This document shows positions 57,301-64,000 of a stretch of 64,000 bases of DNA, one piece after another. The DNA comes from Pseudoips prasinana (taxonomy: Eukaryota > Arthropoda > Insecta > Lepidoptera > Nolidae): NCBI GenBank assembly GCA_951640165.1, contig OX621244.1, positions 13,410,001-13,474,000 of the forward strand. The letters run 5' to 3'. The notes beneath the pieces were generated by a model. The model had not been told where the DNA came from. It was given only the letters and a program-made list of their open reading frames with translations, and searched no databases. The translations under genes and the position numbers were made by a program. Positions within the stretch are counted from its first letter, which is position 1, and every line of letters starts with the position of its first letter.

Positions 57301-60300
57301 TTTAAAAAAAGTCTTGAAAAAGTGTAAAATCAACATCTTTCTATACTCCCATATACAAACAATTTGTACTAATACTTCAAAGCGTAGCACGTACCGGGCC
57401 GCTAGTTTCTTATAAAAATAAATAGTGCGTGTGTATGTGCAATTCACAAAACACGCCAGAAGTGAAACTTCATAAAAGTAGCGAAAGGGAGAGAGAGAGA
57501 GGGAGGGAGAGAGAGGGAGGGAGAGAGAGAGAGAAATAGCTAGTAAAAATGTAATGTAATATATCGCCTCGCAGGGCAAATCTATTTATGAATACGTTGG
57601 TCTCTTTTTACCAACACTTTTTTGTTTCACCCATTTTTCAAATCAGAATGGTGCTAAAGAAGTCTTACTTTAAAATAATTAGCACAAAGAAACATATTGT
57701 CGAATTGATAACCTCTATTTTTTAAGCCGGACAAAAATACTGTGTATAGGCACTGTATAAAGAAGGACAAGTTAAGATAATTGTTGATCTTGACTTGACG
57801 CTTACTATAGAATATTTAGTTGAAGTTGTAAATAATACGAATTGCTTTATTAGCGGCTATCTCATTTTCCCGTGCCTTAGTTTATAACATGAGAAGTTTG
57901 ATCAGATGGCCAATAAAGAAATGTGTGGCTTAACTTATAATTTCTCATTTTTATTTTATGACATAGATTAGGATCACATGGCAATGACTGTTATCAATGT
58001 TAAATATATTCTAAGGATATGTTTATTCCAATTCCAATCTAATAAAAACTAAACTGACCACTATCTTACATAAATATTCAGATAGGTTTCCTAACATTAA
58101 AATAATATGAAGATCTACTACCAATTGTACCGGTTTAGTTGTGAAATGCAGACTTTAATAATAAAGTTACCTCATACGTTTCTTCTTCGGCGTCTTGCGG
58201 GATGCTGGATATTTTGCCACAATTCCATCTCATGTAGACCTCCAGAGTCGTGTTACATACTTCAAGAAATCTGGAAATAATTAAATTTAGATGAAATATT
58301 ATATATTAAGAGGCCAATAGAAACACTTGTTTAATGCAAGATTCTGATGGGCGAGCAGGGAAAATACATCTTGTGTTATTTTTAGCTCTCCCCTTAGTAT
58401 TTGAGATTTCTTCGCGTCGATTTTTTAACAATATTAGAAAATTATATTAAATACAGATATTTTTGATCGGAAAGAGTCACTTTGAAACTCAGTAAACATG
58501 TTTGAATATCAACTTTCCAACACTAGTAAGATGAATTTACAATTGTTATTTTACTTTTTCATAAATTAGTTCAAAGCACACACCTGTAACTTTTACGAAG
58601 CTGTGATATCTGATACAGCATCTTATTTTTTCTTTTCCACTTATATGAAAAATAAATCTACTTACTTGGTTACATTCTCAGGTATAGAATGAAGTAATTT
58701 CTTCGCGCTCTTGGAGAGTAGATTGAGAGCCGGCAATACTACGCCTGGATAGTTGTGGTACCGGAAAATCAGTCCCGGGATTTTGTCTATCGCGTTTATC
58801 AGCATTATCACTTGCTCGTCCACCGTACCCACCTGAGGAAATATCCACAAAACATTACTAAAGAAATCATTGAGTATTCTATCCTTAAATACTACATGCC
58901 CTTACGACGCAGCAGGTCGTGGGTACGATTTCCACCCTGGACACATATTTGTGTGCATGAACATGTTTGTTGGTCCTCTGTACGGGTGCAATTATCTATA
59001 TAAGTACATATATATTAAAAAAGAAAAGTAGTATATCAGTTATCTGGTTTCCATAGTACAAGCTCTGTATTTGTTTTCAGATGGCCGTGTGTGAATGTAC
59101 CAGGATAATGGTAAATGCTAAATAGACCTAAGTAATCCTTGTTTTATACTACCTTAGATATTGTCACTGTATTTTTCCCTAAGAAAAAAAAAGATTGAGA
59201 TGGTTCTACTTTTAGGCCAGCTAAAAGTTACTAAAGGGTATCCGGCAGAATGTTTTAGGGTCAGGATTTAGTCAAATGTAGATTTTGTTGCTCTTAGCAC
59301 AAGTCTTTTAAATGATTGATTTAGATTAAGGGAACCACCATCAATTACGGCATGCACAAGAAAAATACTCAGGAGCTGTGTGTAGTGGGAGAGTAGTCAT
59401 GATTATAGATTCTGTGCACCATTTTGACATGAACTGGTTTCACATTGCTATAGGTACAAAGACATTAGGAGATTTAATTCGGAATTCACTCAGATATTTT
59501 ACTGTGAATAATTGTGTAAACCAAGTGTATTTTATCCATATTTATTAACCCAATTTTTTTGAAATACCTTTAAAGTAAAAAATTAAAGTCCAGAATATTC
59601 ATTCTGACACATATTAGCAAAATCGTACGTGGATAACATGGAATGTCATTAAACCAATTAAAATTAGACATTTGAATCAATAAGCTATACATGTACTCGC
59701 TTGTTGGTTGCTGTCTCCGTCAAATTTAGAATGTAGTATTGAATTAAAAATACATGGGACTGAAATATATTAGTATTAGGGTTTGGAGCCCCGGGATGTC
59801 ATGTGTCTCGACGTCTCGGGACTTTCGGGGCGAGACTGGAGACGAGACAAGATTGTAATGTACGTGCATACATAGACTCACGCCTGTTTCCCAGAGGGGT
59901 AGGCAGAGACAATGGATTATTATGTAATGTAATCATTTTATTATAAAATAAGTAAATTTAAATTAAAAAGTATCAAAATTAAAAAATTGTAAGACAAAGC
60001 CGATAACACTGATATTTCTAAAAGCCTATTTTATTGAAACAGCAAAGATGTCTAGTTAGTTGATTATTTAAAAGACTGATTTATAAATCGGCATACATAC
60101 ATACATAGAGGGTAGGCAGAGACAACGGATTTCCATTTGTCACGATCTTTGCACACCTCTTTTGCCTCGATTACTGTCATTATATTTTTCATACATGCTC
60201 GCCGGTTTAGGGTACTTCAGACCTGCCCTTTCTTGAGAACGTCTCCGATTTGGTCAGGGAATGTTCGACGAGGTCTTCCCCTTCCCGTCTGCTTTATTTT

Positions 60301-60577
60301 TAATATTTAGATTATGGAGTGGGAGAAATTTCTAAAAGTCCCGGGACTTTGATTTTTGGCCGTCTCGTTTCCCGGGACTTTGAAATTCTCAGGTATTCCC
60401 AAACCCTCTAACAAATATAACATACTTGTACCACGCCGTCCGCGACGCCACTGAAGCAGTCGAGCGTGTCGGCGAGCATGTTGCGCACGGGCTCGGTGTC
60501 CGACTGCATGTTGATTATGTTCATTAGTTTCTCTTGTAGCGCCACCGTACTTGATAGGAGTCTATTTCGTACTTCAC
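53870..60577 (-). CDS. XPO4: exportin-4 (XPO4), last five exons
   Basis: XPO4 is an importin-beta family transport receptor that carries cargoes such as hypusinated eIF5A and Smad3 out of the nucleus with RanGTP. Exons on the minus strand: 60577-60426, 58832-58666, 58270-58171, 55975-55808 and 54343-53870 (stop). All junctions keep phase. The joined text includes FSGVADGVVQVGTVDEQVI, KKLLHSIPENVTKFLEVCN, EEETYEDICVLMEIISKMAR and LRILLPLITPALLALPKLAQ, and ends LASVHGFLIVK. The YEDI-LLMEI block, LPL-x-LL-LPKL and the terminal G-L-VK tail are those of XPO4. HEAT-repeat helices throughout. The N-terminal part is off the right edge; the preceding exon must end in phase 1. Confidence 0.9.
54344..55807. 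repeat. XPO4 intron with SINE, dispersed repeat and Helitron-like pieces
   Basis: 54590-54764 is copy 2 of the second SINE family (complement of CGGGACTCGAACCC). 54790-55045 is the repeat also at 1930 and 14330. 55083-55229 and 55459-55564 are Helitron-like pieces (CTACAAATATTATAAAGGTG; CCTCCTACTAATATTATAAA to GGGGGCAGAGCTAGTA). A poly(A) run lies at 55405-55421. 55680-55800 is a repeat with GTCTCTGCCTACCCCTCTGG, also at 11203, 59870 and 60100. Confidence 0.65.
55985..56830 (-). pseudogene. LINE D fragment in XPO4 intron
   Basis: On the minus strand: LRNFLPITTKIALAQSLLLP, ILDYADVSYLDLTEEQLDKL and RLQNFCIRFIFGLRKYDHVS; then LYDTHLRSLRSSENVKLHIP and ARLWNALPIVIRRAQTIANF to a stop at 56281. The 3' UTR tail is at 55985-56130. 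This is the C-terminal region of a jockey/CR1-type reverse transcriptase. 5'-truncated; mostly open, so fairly young. Confidence 0.75.
56831..58170. other. XPO4 intron, repeats only
   Basis: 57165-57310 is a dispersed repeat (TCTATATATATAAAAATCAA; TTTGGCTAATTTTGGTCTTG). 57485-57533 is a GA-rich microsatellite that opens a spurious Leu/Ser/Pro ORF on the minus strand. Nothing else recognised. Confidence 0.5.
58833..60425. repeat. XPO4 intron with SINE and a putative TIR element
   Basis: 58893-59112 is a plus-strand SINE (GCAGGTCGTGGGTACGATTTC head, GTACAAGCTCTGTATTTGTT tail). 59775-60412 is bounded by TTAGGGTTTGGAGCCCCGGG and the complement CCCGGGACTTTG...CCAAACCCTCTAA. It includes the TACATAGACTCACGCCTGTT repeat. 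No coding content. Confidence 0.5.
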
Positions 60578-62457
60578 CTAGAATGAAAAGAGATCAATGA
60601 TGATTTAAAAGTGGGCTAAAATTTTCATTTACACAGAAATTGTATAAGCCACAGAAATCATGAAATTTATTCATCCGCACATTTTGTAATGACACCGTAA
60701 ATGTTACATCAGAATATCCTACCAATATTATAAACTTGAAAGTTTGTAAGTGTGGATGGATGGATGTTTGTTACTCTTTCACGTAAAAACTACTGAATTG
60801 TAATAAATAATGATGAAAAATAATGTTGTAATCTTCCATAGGCAAATTAGTTAGCTGTAGGGGAAAAAAAAATAATTATAAAGTATTATCATCATAAATA
60901 AATAAATAAAAAAGGTTTTTATTCACGTAGACTTTAAAAAAGCGCTTGTAAATAGTCAGAACATGTTTGTAGTACTATAGTTGTATATATTAGATATTAT
61001 TTCTAGTAACATAGATATTTAGGTACATCTTGTATGAAAACATTTATAAAATTTATTTTATTACCTACAGAAATGATATTTAGCTAGCTCGTATCAAGTT
61101 ATTGTCAAGAGATTATGTTTAATTATCTAGTTTAAGTCTAATATTTTTACTACATATTGTCAATGGTTGTGTCTATATTAAAGGTATTATTATTATGACG
61201 GACCTTGTGTTAATAACGACGGTCGCGCTTTAATGCTACTACCGGATCCAATGCGCCCCAACTGAGAAGACCCAGCGAAACAAACTCAGTGGGTTCATCT
61301 ACTACCGGTTTCAACACGACCCAGTTGAGACGGTCCGGCGAAACATACTCAAGCGGGCATGAACACGGGATTTGGTCCAATTAGAGTAATTATTTAGTAG
61401 GCAAACACAATATATGCTCGATCGGTTGTCTGAATGCTTATTATTTTAGATTATATTTAGGTATACAAAAGAAAAACTTCGAGACAATAACATTATTCAT
61501 TTTGAGACAGTCAATAATTTTAAATTAAGTATATGATAGCAATCATTTACAGATAGTTCACGTAACACAGCAGTATAACTTGGCATATAATGCTAATAAT
61601 ATTATAAAGGCGAAAGTTTGTAAGTATGGATGGATGGATGTTCACGTAAAAACTACTGAATGGATTTTAATAAAACTTTACAATAATATAGCTTATACAT
61701 CACAATAACACTTAGGCTACAATTTATAGAGATATTCAGCCCCGGATCTTCAATATTTTATAGGCGGGGCAAAAACTGAAAAATGCCGCCCTGCCCACTT
61801 ATATTTCTCATCACATTAAGCATAAAGATGCTATTTCAGATATTAGATGTCCACTACATTTGGACATAGACCTTCCGGAAACAGTGCATCCATCGCTGTT
61901 ATTTCTGTCTTAAGTCAATTTATTTACTGATATATAGATTTGAACGTGTAGGATATATATTTATAAATTACAAGGTGTGCCCCGGGTTTAACCCGCGTTA
62001 AACTTTATAAAATATAGCCTATGTGTTATTCGGATTTAATAGCTATATTACAACAAAGTTTTATCAAAGTCCGTTCAGTAGTTTTTGAGTGAAAGAATAA
62101 CAAACATCCATACATCCATCTATACTCACAAACTTTCGCATTAAAAATATTAGTAGGCATTTCACGTTCATGTCTATATATCGGTAAATAAATAGACTTA
62201 CCACATAGCACGTAATAAGGTTTAAAATTTAAATCACACTAATATTATAAAGGCGAAAGTTTGTGAGTGTGTATGTTTATTACTTCTTCACGCAAAAACT
62301 ACAAAAGGGATTTTGATGAAACTTTGTAGTAATATAGCTTATATATCCGCATAACAAATAGGCTATTTATACAGTTTAATGTGGGTTTAACAACAGGGCG
62401 CAGCTAGTATGTATAATAAAAATCAAATATATTATTGCATTTGTGAATTGAAATTAG
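60578..62457. repeat. upstream XPO4 intron: Helitron-like cluster and a duplicated XPO4 junction
   Basis: Helitron-like pieces are at 60717-60800, 61590-61745 and 62238-62410 (plus strand, TAATATTATAAAGGCGAAAG) and at 61975-62160 (minus strand). 60823-60869 duplicates the intron/exon junction of the last XPO4 exon. 61200-61380 shows a repeated GAACATACTC / CGAAACAAACTC pattern. No exon of XPO4 was recognised. Confidence 0.55.
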
Positions 62458-62740
62458 ATTTTCACTCTTCGAGCTTTTTGTTCAGCAAATAAATCTATGG
62501 CCTTGCCATAATTTAACTCGTGTGCAATTCGATTTTCTGTCGCTAAGATTGCAAGACTCGATAGCGATCGATAGCATTCCTGGCTCATAGAAGCAAATCA
62601 TTTTTATTAGTTTATATTGCTAAAACTTCGCTCAATCTAGCTAAAATTTCAGGCAATAAAATATTTGGAAAAGCATCCTGCGAATCATCTATTGCAATTG
62701 CAAGAGATAGAAACCGTTAACCTTTTCTATATCAGCAAAT
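62458..62740 (-). pseudogene. hAT transposase C-terminal remnant
   Basis: The minus strand reads, across frameshifts, IERSFSNIN then MSQECYRSLSSLAILATENR, IAHELNYGKAIDLFAEQKAR. This matches the hAT dimerisation region (SAERSFSKLKLIK...MSQERL-LAILSIE-EIA...F-KARRV). Stops and frame changes mark it as dead. GC-type end sequence near 61760-61800 (GGCGGGGCAAAAACTGAAAA) may belong to the same element. Confidence 0.65.
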
Positions 62741-62944
62741 AAAAGCGGCGCTTACTCTTTAACAACGCAGAGTTCCTACCCGAATTCAATGGCGCGTAAA
62801 TTGCGCTCGTATTTTCGAGCCAGTTCAAATTTTACATTTATGTGGAATCGTCAGATATTTTTACCCTACTATATAGTGCATGACGTGGCAGCTACTGAGA
62901 AACACCGCCAGAGAACTCAGTAGGAATCCTTTTTTTAAATAAAA

Positions 62945-63194
62945 TATCTATACATATAATAAAATCGTAGGAAACTCAAAACTGTACATTGAATATTTTT
63001 TTTAAAGGATACTTGGGGCGTGATCTACTATCGATATCGAAGCCAAAATATAGTTATTAGAATTTTTGTCTATGTGTCTGTTTGTCTGTATGTATGTCCG
63101 GGCTAATAACAAATTATCACGCTATCATCTACGGGGGAGGAGCTGTGATAATTTGTAAAATTAAACGCTGGTAAAACCGCGGGGCACAGCTAGT
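62945..63194 (+). mobile_element. Helitron-like repeat, family X, copy
   Basis: TATCTATACATATAATAAAATC at the left, GGATACTTGGGGCGTGATCT inside, and GGTAAAACCGCGGGGCACAG then CTAGTA at the right. Same family as 9541, 16672 and 22521. Confidence 0.6.
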
Positions 63195-63199
63195 ACTTA

Positions 63200-63530
63200 A
63201 TATTAATTACAATCATGTGTGTTGACTCAGAACAACTCAATCCCAAGCACTTTTGTCACTTAAATAATCAGAAATTTTGTAATATGCCCTGCTACACAAT
63301 TTGGCTTTAATAATTGTTTTAAACTTATTCGTAGACTATTCTCTAATATCATTGGGAAGTTTGTTATAGAATCTTATACATTGCCCTATAAAAGAGTTAC
63401 TTATTTTGTGGAGACGTGTAGTATGCAATATAAGATTATCCTTATATCTAGTATTTACATTATGTGTATCGCTCCTTATACAGAAGGAATCGATATTTTT
63501 ATACACATATAGTAAGTTTTCATATATCCC
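63200..63530 (-). pseudogene. LINE E C-terminal fragment
   Basis: Minus strand: IYENLLYVYKNIDSFCIRSD, THNVNTRYKDNLILHTTRLH and IGQCIRFYNKLPNDIRE. This is the H-YNTR...L-YN-LP C-terminus of CR1/jockey-type LINEs. It is cut off at 63530 by the R1-like fragment. Confidence 0.7.
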
Positions 63531-63532
63531 CC

Positions 63533-64000
63533 CGAGTGCGCCGGGTAACCGGCGCGTTACACCGGCTGTTGCCGAACCTCGGGGGTCCACGGGAAGAAGT
63601 TCGCCGCCTCTACGGAGGTGTCGTGCGATCCATCGCTCTTTACGGGGCGCCCGTCTGGTCTGAACGCCTGACGGGCGCCTCCCGCTGCAGAGCTATTTTG
63701 AACAGCCTGCAGCGTGTGGTGGTACTAACACAGTGGCGCGCACGGCTGGAGTTGCGCCTGAATGCGCGCCAACGTGCCGTCGGTGCTATCCTGCCTCACC
63801 TCGAGGCCTGGGTGGGAAGGAAGGGCGGTTACGTCACCTACAGACTGACTCAGATACTCACTGGACACAGGTGTTTCGGTGAGTATCTGTGCCGGATCGG
63901 CCGAGAAGCGACGACACATTGTCACCATTGCGGGAGCGACCTGGACTCTGCCCAGCATACGCTGGAGGAGTGCCCGGCCTGGGAGGCCGAGAGACGAGTC
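63533..64000 (+). pseudogene. R1-type LINE ORF2 C-terminal fragment, runs off the window
   Basis: One frame is open from 63533 to the edge (156 codons, no ATG needed). It reads GALHRLLPNLGGPREEVRRL, GGVVRSIALYGAPVWSERLT, GYVTYRLTQILTGHRCFGEY, LCRIGREATTHCHHCGSDLD and SAQHTLEECPAW. The C-x2-C...H-x4-C knuckle with YRLTQ-LTGHGCF is typical of R1-clade elements (R1, TRAS, SART). It is GC-rich compared with its surroundings. The segment between the LYGAPVW block and the RLTQ block seems shorter than usual, suggesting an internal deletion. Confidence 0.8.

Noticed and set aside
57235..57579. 114-codon minus-strand ORF with a Leu/Ser/Pro run
   Set aside because: The run is the translation of a GA-rich microsatellite at 57485-57533; nothing else in it is recognisable.

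Overview
This is an animal nuclear genome window, almost certainly from a moth or butterfly (Lepidoptera). The signs are spliced host genes with GT-AG introns, an AT-rich background, many tRNA-derived SINEs whose body carries the CAAGCTTTGCTTAGTTTGGG motif, Helitron-like repeats that start near CCTACTAATATTATAAA and end in GGGGCACAGCTAGTA, LINE tails ending in GATGATGATG, an R1-type LINE, and several pogo, mariner, P-like and hAT elements. There is no bacterial, phage or CRISPR content.

Host genes. (1) inturned (INTU, planar cell polarity/cilium CPLANE protein) lies on the minus strand. Six exons can be read from the ATG at 8366 to a stop at 465; one short exon between 1310 and 574 is not resolved. 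(2) A plus-strand gene of unrecognised family has seven exons from 13513 to the stop at 21501. They join in phase into about 433 residues of mostly helical protein with a basic tail, at best weakly like armadillo protein ARMC9. (3) An intronless 301-residue protein with C-terminal membrane segments lies on the minus strand at 26406-27311. (4) Exportin-4 (XPO4) lies on the minus strand. Its last five exons occupy 53870-60577 and its 5' part is beyond the right edge.

Layout. 1-8.4 kb: inturned, with introns full of palindromes and repeats. 8.4-13.5 kb: intergenic repeats, LINE and Helitron-like fragments and a GC-rich TIR element. 13.5-21.5 kb: the unknown gene, whose last intron holds a 2.4 kb pogo-like transposon that landed inside a SINE. 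21.5-26.4 kb: repeats. 26.4-27.3 kb: the intronless gene. 27.4-45.7 kb: two copies of one non-LTR retrotransposon family (LINE A, with endonuclease, reverse transcriptase and RNase H) in convergent orientation. The forward copy carries an apparently intact mariner. The reverse copy carries a nest: LINE B inside LINE A, a pogo-like element inside LINE B, a P-like THAP element inside the pogo-like element, and a short retroelement inside that. Direct repeats at each level support the order. 45.7-53.9 kb: LINE fragments and a dense cluster of fold-back MITEs. 53.9-60.6 kb: XPO4 3' exons. 60.6-64 kb: Helitron-like copies, a hAT remnant, and LINE and R1 fragments.

The host genes do not form an operon or pathway; inturned acts at the basal body and XPO4 in nuclear transport. 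The richest material is the transposon biology: the five-level nest, two different pogo-like elements that each carry a private 16-bp motif in seven to eight copies at the ends and in the first intron, a set of near-perfect short-loop palindromes, and a duplicated XPO4 splice junction beside a Helitron-like repeat. All homology statements rest on reading the translated sequence; no search was run.
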